The notes: generated by a model not told the origin, from the letters alone. DNA of 64,000 nt from Anaerosalibacter massiliensis (GCA_000751555.1 CCEZ01000004.1:1-64000), one strand, 5' to 3'. Positions 17,938-26,833 are shown, counted from the first letter of the stretch. Program-made: numbers and translations.

Positions 17938-19140
17938 TTGAGAGAACAATTAGTACCAGAACTGAGATTTCCAGAATTTGAAGGAGAATGGGAAGAGAAG
18001 AAGTTGGGGGAAGTTTGTGAAATTATTATGGGACAATCACCAAAATCAGAAAATTATAATGACAAAGAAATTGGAATTCCATTAATACAGGGAAATGCAG
18101 ATATAAAAGATAGGAAAACAAAACCACAGTTTTATACAAGTGAAATTACAAAGACTTGTGATATAGGAGATTTAATTTTATCTGTAAGAGCTCCAGTAGG
18201 ACATATATCAAGATCTGAACATCACGCATGTATAGGTAGAGGTGTATGTGTTATTAAAACTAAACAGGAAAATTTTATCTATTTTTACTTAATAAGAAAT
18301 GAAAAATTATGGAAAAGATATGAACAAGGAAGTACTTTCACAGCAATAAATAGTGATGCTATAAATAAGTTTTCTTTAACAATACCAAATCCCCAAGAAC
18401 AACAAAAAATAGGAGATTTTTTCTATAAAATAGATAAAAAACTAGAACTGCAACAAGAAAAAATAGATAATCTAAAAAAATATAAAAAAGGTATCATGCA
18501 AAGAATATTTAGCCAAGAGATAAGATTTAAAGATGACAATGGAAATGACTATCCTGATTGGGAAGAGAAGAAGTTGGGGGAGATAGTTAAGTTTATAAAA
18601 AATTATTCATATTCAAGGAATGATGAAGGAGAAGGAAAATATTCTCATATTCATTATGGGGATATACATTCGAGATACAATGGACTAATTACTAAAAATA
18701 CAGTAGTACCTAAAATTAAATCTAATAAAGGGCATATAGAGTTAAAAGATGGAGACATTATAGTAGCTGATGCATCTGAAGACTATAAAGATTTAGGAAA
18801 AACAGTTATTTTGTTGGAAAAAGGTTCTAGAAATATAATAGCAAGTTTACATACATTCGCATTAAGACCAAATGAAAAATTAAATAGTATATATTTTTTA
18901 AATTACAGTTATTCGGATTCATATAAACAATATATGTATAAAAAGGGAACAGGTATATCAGTTTTTGGTATAAATAAAAAGAATTTAGAAAATATGAGCA
19001 TATTATTGCCTTCACTACAAGAACAAGTAAAAATAGCCAATTTTCTCTCATCAATAGACAGAAAAATAGAATTAGAAGAAGAAAAACTAGAAGAATATAA
19101 GAAACTTAAAAAAGGGTTAATGCAGAGAATGTTTATATAA
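17938..19140 (+). CDS. hsdS: Type I restriction specificity subunit (HsdS)
   Basis: A 400-residue S subunit starting at TTG after AGGAGG. It has two target-recognition domains (about residues 15-150 and 205-345), each opened by an almost identical WEEKKLGE segment. Each is followed by a conserved helical spacer (QQKIGDFFYKIDKKLELQQE and, at the end, QVKIANFLSSIDRKIELEEE). It sets the bipartite DNA sequence recognised by the complex. The internal repeats could allow recombination between domains. It closes the operon. Confidence 0.9.
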   Translation: MREQLVPELRFPEFEGEWEEKKLGEVCEIIMGQSPKSENYNDKEIGIPLIQGNADIKDRKTKPQFYTSEITKTCDIGDLILSVRAPVGHISRSEHHACIGRGVCVIKTKQENFIYFYLIRNEKLWKRYEQGSTFTAINSDAINKFSLTIPNPQEQQKIGDFFYKIDKKLELQQEKIDNLKKYKKGIMQRIFSQEIRFKDDNGNDYPDWEEKKLGEIVKFIKNYSYSRNDEGEGKYSHIHYGDIHSRYNGLITKNTVVPKIKSNKGHIELKDGDIIVADASEDYKDLGKTVILLEKGSRNIIASLHTFALRPNEKLNSIYFLNYSYSDSYKQYMYKKGTGISVFGINKKNLENMSILLPSLQEQVKIANFLSSIDRKIELEEEKLEEYKKLKKGLMQRMFI

Positions 19141-19223
19141 AAATAGTATTCAATAAACCATTACAAAACAACATTTATGATATAATAAAATGAATAAAAA
19201 AGTTTTAATTGAAGGATATTTAT

Positions 19224-19388
19224 ATGAAAGATGAAAAAGATAGAAATAAAGATGAGGCTGATAACCTAGCCATAGGAATGGGTTTAGGTATAACTTTTGG
19301 TATTTTAATAGACAATTTAGCTGTCGGAATAACTATTGGACTAGCTATTGGACCAGATATATGGAATAGTTTAAATAAGAAGAGATAG
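19224..19388 (+). CDS. Small glycine-rich membrane peptide
   Basis: A 54-residue frame with a charged N-terminus (MKDEKDRNKDEADN) followed by a glycine-zipper-like double hydrophobic stretch with GMGLGITFGI and GITIGLAIG. Small proteins with this layout are common in Firmicutes and are usually unannotated. An upstream GAAGG is a weak ribosome binding site. It is placed between the restriction operon and an araC-type gene and belongs to neither. Confidence 0.5.
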   Translation: MKDEKDRNKDEADNLAIGMGLGITFGILIDNLAVGITIGLAIGPDIWNSLNKKR

Positions 19389-19493
19389 CATTGAAGATTA
19401 CATGCTTTATAGTATACAATCTCTCTTATTTGTGCATTAAATGAGAGGAAAAAATAATTCATCTATATTATAGTTTCCTATAAAGGAGGGAAT

Positions 19494-20357
19494 ATGATGG
19501 AATGGATAGAACGATTAAATAGTGTAATAAATTATATTGAGGAACATTTAGAAGATGAGATTAATTATGAACAGCTTGCAAAGATTGCTTGTTGTTCAAC
19601 ATATCATTTTCAGCGAATGTTTTCTTATATGGCAAATGTACCTCTTGCAGAATACATCCGTCGAAGACGAATGACAATGGCAGCTGTTGATTTGCAAAAT
19701 AGTAATGAGAAAGTTATTGATATTGCTTTGAAATATGGGTACAATTCTCCTACTGCATTCAATCGTGCTTTTAAAAATATACATGGAATTACACCATCAG
19801 AGGCAAAAACAAAAGGTGCATTAATCAAAGCGTTCCCTCTCATTAGCTTCAAAATAACAATTAAGGAAGATGTGGAGATGAATTATAAAATCGAAAAAAA
19901 AGATAGTTTTAAAATCATTGGAGTAGCACAACCTTTATACAAAGAAATTGAGAAAAATTTTAAGATTGTTCCTCAAATGTGGCAAAAGGTAGCAACAAAT
20001 GGCACTGTAGAAAAATTGGTTTCTATGATGAATACGGAGCTAAAGGGTATATTGGGAGTAAGTGCATGTAATGAAGAAGATGAATGGAGATATTATATTG
20101 GTGTTGCAAGTGATAAACCTATAGATGAAGGGTTTGAGGAATATATTGTTCCTGAGTTAACTTGGGCAATTTTTTATGGAGAGGGATCTATGCCACATTC
20201 TATACAAGAACTTGAAAAAAGAATTGTAGCGGAATGGCTTCCTACATCAGGATATGAATATGCCAATGGACCTGATATTGAATTATATTTATCACCAGAT
20301 CCACAAAATGCAAAGTTTGAAGTATGGATTCCTGTTGTAAAAAAACCTAACAACTAG
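19494..20357 (+). CDS. AraC-family regulator with GyrI-like effector domain
   Basis: A 287-residue protein. The N-terminal AraC domain has two helix-turn-helices (INYEQLAKIACCSTYHFQRM and DIALKYGYNSPTAFNRAFK). The C-terminal GyrI-like/SRPBCC-type domain begins near residue 125, with WAIFYGEGSMP and IELYLSPDPQ. This arrangement matches Rob/SoxS-like regulators that bind a drug or small effector. A strong AAAGGAGGG precedes ATGATG. It stands alone and ends at a terminator of the GGTAAGA family. Confidence 0.85.
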   Translation: MMEWIERLNSVINYIEEHLEDEINYEQLAKIACCSTYHFQRMFSYMANVPLAEYIRRRRMTMAAVDLQNSNEKVIDIALKYGYNSPTAFNRAFKNIHGITPSEAKTKGALIKAFPLISFKITIKEDVEMNYKIEKKDSFKIIGVAQPLYKEIEKNFKIVPQMWQKVATNGTVEKLVSMMNTELKGILGVSACNEEDEWRYYIGVASDKPIDEGFEEYIVPELTWAIFYGEGSMPHSIQELEKRIVAEWLPTSGYEYANGPDIELYLSPDPQNAKFEVWIPVVKKPNN

Positions 20358-20380
20358 ATATAAGAACGCAAAAAAGTAAG

Positions 20381-20409
20381 ACGGTAAGAGTAAAATTTTG
20401 CCGTTTTTT
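20381..20409 (+). terminator. Terminator, GGTAAGA-type family (copy 2)
   Basis: CGGTAAGA pairs with a TTTTGCCG arm and runs into six T, ending the araC-type gene. Confidence 0.75.
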
Positions 20410-20568
20410 AATATTTATAGGGAAGTTTATTATCAAGAATCTTCAGCGTTACAGATATCATTTTTATTACTTTTAAATTGGTATTTAAAAAAAGTTAGGC
20501 AAAGACTATATATTTGATATAATGAACTTGTTTAAGGTTATAAAGATAAATAGAAAGTAGGGAATGAA

Positions 20569-21243
20569 ATGTCTTTTTTTGATAATGAAGCCATGCTTTA
20601 TGATGAATGGTATAAGACAAAGATGGGAAACTTTGTAGATGAAGTAGAAACCAAATGTGTTTTTGATTTATTAAAAATAAAACCAGGAACTAAGGTATTA
20701 GATGTAGGTTGTGGTACAGGTAATTTTAGCATAAAATTAGAAAGGATGGGTTGTAAAGTAACAGCTATAGATATATCAGAAGAAATGTTAAAAGTAGCAA
20801 AGACTAAAGCTAAAAAAGAGAATTTAGATATTCAATTTTATAATATGAATGTATATGATTTACAATTTGAAGCTAACTATTTTGATGCAGTGATTTCAGT
20901 TACAGCATTTGAATTTATAAAGGATACTAGAAGAGCTATAGAAGAAATGTTTAGAGTATTAAATGATAATGGACAGATGGTAATTGGTACTATAAACAAG
21001 GATAGCCAATGGGGAGATATGTATTTATCAAAAGAATTTCAAGAAAATACAGTGTTTAAATATGCAGTTTTTAAAACTGAAGAAGATTTAAAACAACTTA
21101 AACCAGATAAATTGAAGGATATAAGAAAGTGTTTATTTATTTCTCCAAGTGCAAAAGAAGAAGAGATTTCTTTGAGTAAAGAAAAGGAATTATCTAAACA
21201 CAATAAAAGAGGTGGTTTTGTATGTGCACTATGGGAAAAATAG
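20569..21243 (+). CDS. Class I SAM-dependent methyltransferase
   Basis: A 224-residue soluble methyltransferase with motif I VLDVGCGTGNFSIKL near residue 43, motif II in VTAIDISEEM, and a post-II acidic loop DAVISVTAFEF near 107. The fold is that of UbiE/Coq5-like enzymes. The substrate is unknown. The downstream gene for a small YkoF-like protein overlaps its end by 22 bases, so the two are cotranslated. Confidence 0.82.
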   Translation: MSFFDNEAMLYDEWYKTKMGNFVDEVETKCVFDLLKIKPGTKVLDVGCGTGNFSIKLERMGCKVTAIDISEEMLKVAKTKAKKENLDIQFYNMNVYDLQFEANYFDAVISVTAFEFIKDTRRAIEEMFRVLNDNGQMVIGTINKDSQWGDMYLSKEFQENTVFKYAVFKTEEDLKQLKPDKLKDIRKCLFISPSAKEEEISLSKEKELSKHNKRGGFVCALWEK

Positions 21244-21482
21244 CTTCCTGTGAGATAGCTTTTATTCCAATTGTTAGTGATGATTATGTATTGCAGGTAG
21301 ATAAGGTTTTAAATATAATTAAGTCTTATGATATAGAGTATAATGTTGGAATATTGTCTACTACAATAAGAGGAGATATAGGTAAGATACATGATTTAAT
21401 ATTTGAAGTTTATAATAGTATGGACAAAGAATGTAAATTTACAATGGATATAAAATTATCTAATATTTGTGGCTGTGATTAA
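21222..21482 (+). CDS. YkoF/MTH1187-like thiamine-binding family protein
   Basis: An 86-residue ferredoxin-like protein (ASCEIAFIPI, VGILSTTIRGDIGKIHDLIF, ending ICGCD). It resembles the small YkoF/MTH1187 family, whose members bind thiamine-like ligands or form tetramers of unknown role. The ATG at 21222 has GAGGTGG upstream, inside the methyltransferase gene. The link to that methyltransferase suggests a shared substrate or a ligand-sensing partner. Confidence 0.6.
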   Translation: MCTMGKIASCEIAFIPIVSDDYVLQVDKVLNIIKSYDIEYNVGILSTTIRGDIGKIHDLIFEVYNSMDKECKFTMDIKLSNICGCD

Positions 21483-21552
21483 ATCTAAAATAAATATTTA
21501 GCACTAAATAAACTAACAAATTGTAAAAATTTTATGCTATTAGCTATTTTTC

Positions 21553-21583
21553 TTGACTAGTCCCTAAGGGGTTAGCTTATAGT
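21553..21583 (+). promoter_or_regulatory. MerR-type promoter and operator
   Basis: TTGACT (21553-21558) and TATAGT (21578-21583) are separated by 19 bases, the overlong spacer typical of MerR-activated promoters. The spacer region contains the dyad CTAgtCCCTaAGGGgtTAG centred between the boxes. It lies directly before the merR-type gene and so is probably autoregulated. Confidence 0.75.
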
Positions 21584-21603
21584 TAACTTAGGAGGTGTTC
21601 ATT

Positions 21604-22470
21604 GTGAAAATAAATGAAGTATGTAATGCCACTGGATTAACAAAAAAAGCTATTGATTATTATCAAGAAAAGAAAATTATTGATCCTAAAATTGATGAAA
21701 GTGGATATAGACAGTTTAATGAATTTGAAATTGAGAGATTAAAACAGGTAAGTGTACTTAGATCATTAGGATTATCAGTATCTGAAATTAAAAGAATTTT
21801 AGATTCTAAATTTTCTAAAGAAGAGTTAAGAAAATCTGTTGTTAGAAAGCAATTAGAAAATGAACTCTCTGAAAAACAAACGCAATTATTAGAACAGCTT
21901 TCAGATGGCAAAAACATTGAAGAAATTAATAAGGAAATTATAGAATTAAATAAAAAGAAGTCAATAAAAGAAAAACTTTTAGAAGTTTTTCCAGGATTCT
22001 ATGGCAGATTTGTTGTAAGTCATTTCAGTCGATTTTTAGAAGAACCTATAAAAACAGAAGAGCAAAGGAAAGCTTATAAGGTAATTGTAAGCTTTTTAGA
22101 CCAAGTAGATCCACCTGAAATTTCAGATGAGATTATGAGCCAATTTGAAGAAGAAATGGACTTTTGGACAGATGAAAAACTAATGGAAGTTGAAGAAAAA
22201 AGACAGCAAAATATTGAGAATCCTGAAGAATTTCTAGATGAATATTCTGAAATGATTAAGCAGTATCAAGCTTTTAAAGAATTATCAGAATACCAATCAT
22301 CTCCATATGGTCAATTAATGGAGGCTATGAAATCATTTGGACAAACAAGTGGTTATAATGATATCTTCATTCCTGCAATGAGAAAATTATCCTCTTCATA
22401 TGAAGAATATTATCAAAACCTATTAAAAGCAAATGAAGTGTTTAAAGAAAGGCATCCAGATTTTAAATAG
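21604..22470 (+). CDS. MerR-family transcriptional regulator
   Basis: A 288-residue regulator with an N-terminal winged helix (NEVCNATGLTKKAIDYYQEK, then SGYRQFNEFEIERLKQV) and a dimerisation helix. A long acidic C-terminal region of about 190 residues is a probable ligand-sensing domain. The GTG at 21604 is chosen because AGGAGGTG lies 6 bases upstream; a GTG at 21595 is part of that site. The upstream promoter has a 19-base spacer and a dyad. No divergent or downstream target gene is attached, so it may control itself and a distant efflux gene. Confidence 0.82.
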   Translation: MKINEVCNATGLTKKAIDYYQEKKIIDPKIDESGYRQFNEFEIERLKQVSVLRSLGLSVSEIKRILDSKFSKEELRKSVVRKQLENELSEKQTQLLEQLSDGKNIEEINKEIIELNKKKSIKEKLLEVFPGFYGRFVVSHFSRFLEEPIKTEEQRKAYKVIVSFLDQVDPPEISDEIMSQFEEEMDFWTDEKLMEVEEKRQQNIENPEEFLDEYSEMIKQYQAFKELSEYQSSPYGQLMEAMKSFGQTSGYNDIFIPAMRKLSSSYEEYYQNLLKANEVFKERHPDFK

Positions 22471-22479
22471 GAGCATAAA

Positions 22480-22510
22480 AAATGGTAAGGGCAAAATCTT
22501 ACCATTTTTT
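22480..22510 (+). terminator. Terminator, GGTAAGA-type family (copy 3)
   Basis: AATGGTAAG and CTTACCATT form a hairpin closed by A and T runs, ending the merR-type gene. Confidence 0.78.
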
Positions 22511-22573
22511 ATATGTACAAAATTAATTGGAATCTAAGTAAATATTTTTATATATGCTACAATTATTTATAAT

Positions 22574-22813
22574 ATGCTGAAGGAAAATCTTAAGGCTAAT
22601 ACAAAAATAAATCCTAAAAGGATGCAAAAAGAAATTAATAAACAGTTAAAAAGTAAAGGTATAGGAACAAAATTTCAACAGGCATTAAAATTGCAACAGG
22701 AACAAAACAAACTAGAGAGAAAGTCTTTAAGTAAAAGAAGAAAGGAAGAGGAAAAGAAAATTCAATTTCAATTGAGGCAGCAAAAGAAAAGGGCAAAACA
22801 CCGAGGTAAATAA
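22574..22813 (+). pseudogene. YjdF C-terminal remnant
   Basis: A 79-residue, very basic, helical frame (INPKRMQKEINKQLKSKGIG, ending QQKKRAKHRGK). It corresponds to the C-terminal half of YjdF proteins, which in other Firmicutes lie behind an azaaromatic-sensing riboswitch. The N-terminal half, the riboswitch and a ribosome binding site are all absent, so this is a 5'-truncated gene. The match is from recalled C-terminal motifs. Confidence 0.6.
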
Positions 22814-22935
22814 ATTTTGTAAGATAACTAAGTTTAATAGGTATAGGATGTAAAACAATGGAAAAGTATAGTCTCCTTTAAATAATTTAAGACGGAACAA
22901 TATGAAGGTTTATTTTCTTAATAAAAAAGACTGGC

Positions 22936-23075
22936 AACTAAACAGCACCCTGTCAAGTAGACAGTCCCTACCATTTCTTTCTATAACTTAAATCAAATTG
23001 ATCTTCAATCCACTGAGGAAGGCTTTTAGAAACTTTTTCAGTGGATTTTTGCTTTTCCCTTTTTCCTCTTGTCTC
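22936..23075 (-). mobile_element. Possible insertion-sequence end with a short coding remnant
   Basis: On the minus strand a frame reading KSLPQWIEDQFDLSYRKKW ends at a TAG (22968-22970). It is followed by CTGTCTACTTGACAGGGTGC, which is like the ends of IS3-group elements. I cannot identify the protein. The same stretch contains a + strand hairpin (AATCCACTGA with its complement before a T run, about 23009-23048). The rest of 22814-23141 shows no gene. Confidence 0.3.
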
Positions 23076-23141
23076 TTTTGATAAATCCTAGTTTCAATAC
23101 ATACACTATTTTCAAATACAAATTCCTCTAAGTATTAATAA

Positions 23142-23430
23142 GGTAAGCGTCAAAGTTAGGCCACATTTTCAACCCATGGTTTCTATGAGATAATACCTTT
23201 AAATAATAATAAGGAGGCTGTCTTAAATGAAACTTGAAGATAGAAAGTTTTGGATTGAACGAATTCAAGGTTATAGAAATAGGGGTTTAACAGCCGTTAA
23301 ATGGTCAGAAGAAAAAGGCATTTCTGTTCGTAAACTCAGAAACTACATTAATAAATTCAATAAAGAGAAGAAACAAAATGGGTATCTGTTGTTCCTAAGG
23401 AAATATCAGTAAGTAAAGAAACCTCTTCGC
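23142..23430 (+). mobile_element. IS66 left end with frameshifted tnpA
   Basis: GTAAGCGTCAAAGTTAGGCC at 23142 resembles an IS66-family terminal repeat. The frame from 23227 (LEDRKFWIERIQGYRNRG, then VKWSEEKGISVRKLRNYI) is the small IS66 TnpA/accessory protein. A one-base frameshift near 23377 moves the conserved continuation WVSVVPKEISVSKE into another frame. tnpB, the transposase and the right end are missing. The remnant ends abruptly in the promoter-leader repeat at about 23430. Confidence 0.65.
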
Positions 23431-23690
23431 TTGTAAGGAACGTGCTATAATAATGACACGAGCATGAAGTATAGATGATTCAAGAGCTTTGAAGTTCTAT
23501 CCTAAAAATATTTTAAATTATTTTGGAAAAAATTATATTAAGAGAGTAAATTTTATATAGTTAGTGAGTTGCATGGGGAAACTATGTAGACTATAGTTTT
23601 CGTATGGGGATTATTGTTAAAAATAAGGAAATTTGTATTTTGTTGCATAGTTGTAGAAGCACGTGAACTAAAAGTATTTCAAAAAAATGA
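23430..23690 (+). repeat. Promoter-leader repeat, copy A
   Basis: The copy contains the extended -10 TGCTATAAT (TATAAT 23446-23451) inside the CGTG/CACG inverted repeat 23441-23460. The leader hairpin AGAGCTttgaAGTTCT follows, then the small hairpin AAACTAT/ATAGTTT (23579-23599) with T residues, then TTGCATAGTTGTAG. The 5' block and long hairpin found in copies B-D are missing, apparently cut off at the IS66 junction. It lies directly upstream of the phosphotransferase gene. Confidence 0.75.
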
Positions 23691-23703
23691 GGTGAAAGGT
23701 TGA

Positions 23704-24705
23704 ATGGAAATGATGGATAAATATGTTAGCAAAATATTACAGAAAGCAGAAAGTGTATACAATGCCAAAACTGTAAATAAGAATCCATTAGGAAACTCGG
23801 CTAATATGATATTTGAACTTTCAACGAAAGATAATCCAATTATTCTAAGGATTTCTGAATACTCAGAGTATAAGGAAAAACATATTAATTTTGAATTAAA
23901 GTGGTTAAAGTATCTTTCGGAACAAATTAGAGAGGTTATAGATCCCATTTTAAGTGGAAACGGTAAGCTATACGAAATAGTCAGTATAGACGGAGAGTCG
24001 TACATATTATGTGCTTTCTCAAAAGCACCAGGACGACTTGTAGATCAGAATAATCTTGATGAATGGAATGAAACTCTGTTTTACAAATTAGGTTCAATTA
24101 TGGGTAATATTCATAAAGGTTCAAAGCAGTATATACTTGATAAAAAAGTAAAATTATGTTTTGAATGGAATGAGGATTTTGCATTTTCAACTGAATTTAA
24201 TTTACTTGATGATGATGTACTTAAAATATGGGATAAGATAATTTTTGAACTTGAAAAGTTGCCCAAAACAGTAGATTCATATGGTATAATACACAATGAT
24301 TTACACCAATTGAATTTCTTTATTGATGGTGATAAAGTAAAGGTATTTGATTTTGATGATTGTGTTTGCAGTTGGTATTCGTTTGATATAGCTTTAACAT
24401 TATTTCAATTTGTTTCCACAATTTCATATAGAGAAACTCAAGCTCGGAATATTTTTGCTGAAAAATTTATTTATTCTTTTTTAAAAGGATACAAAACTCA
24501 GAATAGTATAGAAAGTTTTTGGATTGATAAATTTGATTTGTTCTTAAGGTATCGCAGAATATGCACATATAAATTTATTAAAACGATATTTTCAAAGAAA
24601 GCTGTCAATCCTCATGTTGAATATTTAGCTTGGCTAAGAGAGGAAATTATTAATGATAAGCCATTTGTTAAAATTAATTATCAAAAATTATCTGAAATTT
24701 TATAG
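23704..24705 (+). CDS. Aminoglycoside-phosphotransferase-like kinase
   Basis: A 333-residue protein of the APH/choline-kinase fold. The catalytic loop is GIIHNDLHQLNFF near residue 195 and the metal-binding motif is VFDFDDC about 16 residues later. The N-terminal lobe has a glycine-containing loop (NPLGNSANMIFEL) and a Lys/Glu-rich helix. These enzymes phosphorylate aminoglycosides, macrolides, choline or homoserine. It is not close enough to a known resistance enzyme for a drug to be named. The start has AAAGG upstream, and the gene is preceded by repeat copy A, like other resistance-type genes of this island. Confidence 0.75.
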   Translation: MEMMDKYVSKILQKAESVYNAKTVNKNPLGNSANMIFELSTKDNPIILRISEYSEYKEKHINFELKWLKYLSEQIREVIDPILSGNGKLYEIVSIDGESYILCAFSKAPGRLVDQNNLDEWNETLFYKLGSIMGNIHKGSKQYILDKKVKLCFEWNEDFAFSTEFNLLDDDVLKIWDKIIFELEKLPKTVDSYGIIHNDLHQLNFFIDGDKVKVFDFDDCVCSWYSFDIALTLFQFVSTISYRETQARNIFAEKFIYSFLKGYKTQNSIESFWIDKFDLFLRYRRICTYKFIKTIFSKKAVNPHVEYLAWLREEIINDKPFVKINYQKLSEIL

Positions 24706-24918
24706 TATTTGCCAATATTATTAGAATAATATTAAATATTATTTTATCCGCAAATGTTATAGAATGTACATCAGTAAATTTATGTGTATTAAATATAATT
24801 TGAAGAAAGTGCAAAGCATGAGCACTTATATAGTTTTGGTTTTAGTGGCTACCGTTTTTATTAAACAACTAATATATATTAAAAGCCTAATAATTTCCAC
24901 AAAAAAGCAATATAGAAT

Positions 24919-25101
24919 TTGTGCTATAGAGGAATCATTCAGCAATTTCGTGGAAAAGAATTGTATTTATGGGGTGGAATCAGCAGAGCAGATATTGAGA
25001 TTGCCGATAGTATTAAATTAAAATACTTTAATATGTCAAATACTCAAACTGGAAGCTTGAATTTTGAACGAAAGGAACATAAATTGTTTATGATATTTTA
25101 A
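24919..25101 (+). pseudogene. Unrecognised gene fragment
   Basis: A 60-residue frame (GIIQQFRGKELYLWGGISRA) looks like real coding sequence rather than a chance frame, but has no ribosome binding site and no family that I recognise. An overlapping frame from 24764 carries one hydrophobic segment but is less convincing. The stretch 24706-25180 otherwise holds only a small hairpin near 25140-25165. Confidence 0.3.
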
Positions 25102-25179
25102 TTAAAAATGTAAGAGCTGTTAATCAGATGCATTCTGCTGAATAAAGACTATGAGCATAGTCTTTAGTTTTATTTAAGA

Positions 25180-25585
25180 CATATAAATTATATAATGCCA
25201 ATTAATATTTTTTATAAAGTAGGTGATTAAATTTAATAGTAAGAAAGTAAGCATTAGCTAAATCAAAAAATAAATATTAGCATTCAAACCAATGGTAAGA
25301 GTGAAATCTTGTCGCTTTTTTATGCAGAGAATCAATTAGTAGGAGATGGCTATTATAGCAAAGAATCAGGGCAATTTTCATTCTTTGGAATACCAAGGTG
25401 CTTTACACAGAGCAAATACTTAAAAATCTTTCATCTGATGCCAAAGTACTCTATGGAATTCTTTTGGATCGAATGGAATTATCTATAGGAAGTGGGGAGT
25501 GGATGAAAACATTATGAAGGTTATAGAGTGGGGAAATAAGAAGTCAGTAAAAGTACTTTCAGAACTTGATAGAGAAATATAAAGT
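25180..25585 (+). pseudogene. Degenerate repA (replication initiator) copy 1
   Basis: From about 25200 the sequence parallels 39375 onward: the same A/T-rich leader, a GGTAAGA-type hairpin (25291-25321), then a frame reading GYYSKESGQFSFFGIP. This is the start of RepA_N-type initiators of plasmids and Tn1549-like conjugative elements. Deletions put later pieces (KVLYGILLDRMELSI and NKKSVKVLSELD) in different frames. It breaks off near 25585. It is more decayed than the second copy. Confidence 0.65.
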
Positions 25586-25714
25586 TATAAAATCTATATC
25601 AAATAAATGTTATTTGATTAATAAGTTGTTTAGAGAGACTAAGAATAGTATAATTTTGTATGAAGGTCGATAAGAATAATCAGAAAAATTATAACTTGTG
25701 AGGTGAAGAATAAA

Positions 25715-26254
25715 ATGGAAAGGCCATTTGTAATTGGGATAGTAGCAGTATCGGGTGGTGGAAAGACTACTATTATAGATGAATTGAAGGGTAGGTTGAA
25801 CTCTTCAAAAACTCTATATTTTGATGATTATAGTTTTGAAGGAGAAGTAGATGATTTTTATGAATGGACAAAGGATGGTGCAGATTATAATGTATGGAAT
25901 CTGGAACCTCTGAAGGTTGATATAGAGAAGTTACTAAAAGAAACCGATTTAGAGTATATTTTATTGGATTATCCTTTTGCGTATAAAAATGAACAAATAA
26001 GGCCTTATATAGACTTTTTAATATTCATTGACACCTCATTGGATATTGCAATGGCGAGAAGATTTTTAAGGGATTATAGAGATGCTTCTACAAAAATCAT
26101 TTGTGCTGATTTAGAACAATACTTAAATGGATCAAGAATAGCATACATTGAAATGTTAAGAACAATAAGGCCAAACTCTGATTTTATTGTCAATGGCACT
26201 TTACCTATAACTAAAGTAGTAGATCAAATAATTGAAAAATTAATGAATTTGTAG
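25715..26254 (+). CDS. Uridine-kinase-like P-loop kinase
   Basis: A 179-residue protein with Walker A IVAVSGGGKTT at residues 9-19 and an acidic DDYSFEGEVDDF segment shortly after, where uridine kinases have their substrate-binding residues. A lid-like ARRFLRDYRD lies near 130. It is probably a small-molecule phosphotransferase, the substrate being unknown. The ATG at 25715 is used because GAGGTGA lies upstream; a GTG at 25703 overlaps that site. It stands between a repA remnant and the broken hsdM start. Confidence 0.68.
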   Translation: MERPFVIGIVAVSGGGKTTIIDELKGRLNSSKTLYFDDYSFEGEVDDFYEWTKDGADYNVWNLEPLKVDIEKLLKETDLEYILLDYPFAYKNEQIRPYIDFLIFIDTSLDIAMARRFLRDYRDASTKIICADLEQYLNGSRIAYIEMLRTIRPNSDFIVNGTLPITKVVDQIIEKLMNL

Positions 26255-26299
26255 GATTTTGAATATAATCATTACCAAAAATTAAATAGAAAATTGGCT

Positions 26300-26328
26300 A
26301 TCGGTAAGAAAAAATCTTACCTTTTTTT
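26300..26328 (+). terminator. Terminator, GGTAAGA-type family (copy 5)
   Basis: GGTAAGA and TCTTACC around AAAA, followed by seven T, ending the kinase gene. Confidence 0.78.
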
Positions 26329-26484
26329 ATTACTCAAAACCTGTTAAAGAAAGAAAACATATCTTAAAAAAACATTTCAAATCAGAGAATTTTTATCAAT
26401 ATTGCAATAATCCATAATTGACTATAAAAGATATATAGAATAAATATACTGAAGTAAGAAATAGAATAGTTTAGGGGAAATCAA

Positions 26485-26600
26485 ATGTTAACAGGAGATA
26501 TTAGAAATAAAGTTGATAGAATATGGAAGGTATTTTAGACTGGAGGAGCTACCAATTCTCTTTCGGTTATTGAGCAGATTACATATCTATTATTTATAAT
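26485..26600 (+). pseudogene. hsdM (second type I system) N-terminal fragment
   Basis: The frame MLTGDIRNKVDRIWKVF, a TAG, then TGGATNSLSVIEQITYLLFI is the conserved start of the other HsdM subfamily; the TAG (26536-26538) replaces a Trp. It has its own TAGGGG ribosome binding site and a TTGACT-type promoter near 26420. It ends abruptly where repeat copy 2 begins. The matching C-terminal piece is at 41095-41397. Confidence 0.75.
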
Positions 26601-26675
26601 TGATGGGCTACATAGGGGGACTATATAGGCTATGGTTTTTGTATGGAGTTTATTAATTTAAAGTTTAAAAAGTCT
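26600..26675 (+). repeat. Promoter-leader repeat, copy 2 (3' part only)
   Basis: Only the last part is present: the hairpin around ATATAGGCTATGG, a T run, then TTTTTGTATGGAGTTTATTA and a following A/T-rich stretch. It is joined directly to the hsdM fragment. In the hairpin a C-to-T type difference keeps pairing by a G-U pair. Confidence 0.6.
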
Positions 26676-26694
26676 ATATTACTTTATTCTTGAA

Positions 26695-26766
26695 TCAAGG
26701 TAAAAGAAAAAATACATTTCTATTTTGAGATAGTTATGCATTTTTTCTTTTGCCTTGATATTTTCT
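26695..26766 (+). terminator. Long terminator or attenuator before the bacteriocin-immunity operon
   Basis: TCAAGG and CCTTGA, then AAAAGAAAAAAT and ATTTTTTCTTTT, form an 18-bp stem (26695-26758). It has an inner CTAT/ATAG hairpin and is followed by a T-rich tail. It lies about 75 bases before the start of the first gene, so it is placed to attenuate that operon. Confidence 0.6.
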
Positions 26767-26833
26767 TGATATTCTTTTAGTTAAATATAATCAAAGGAAC
26801 AAAATAAAAGGACAAATTTGGGAGGAGGATTAT

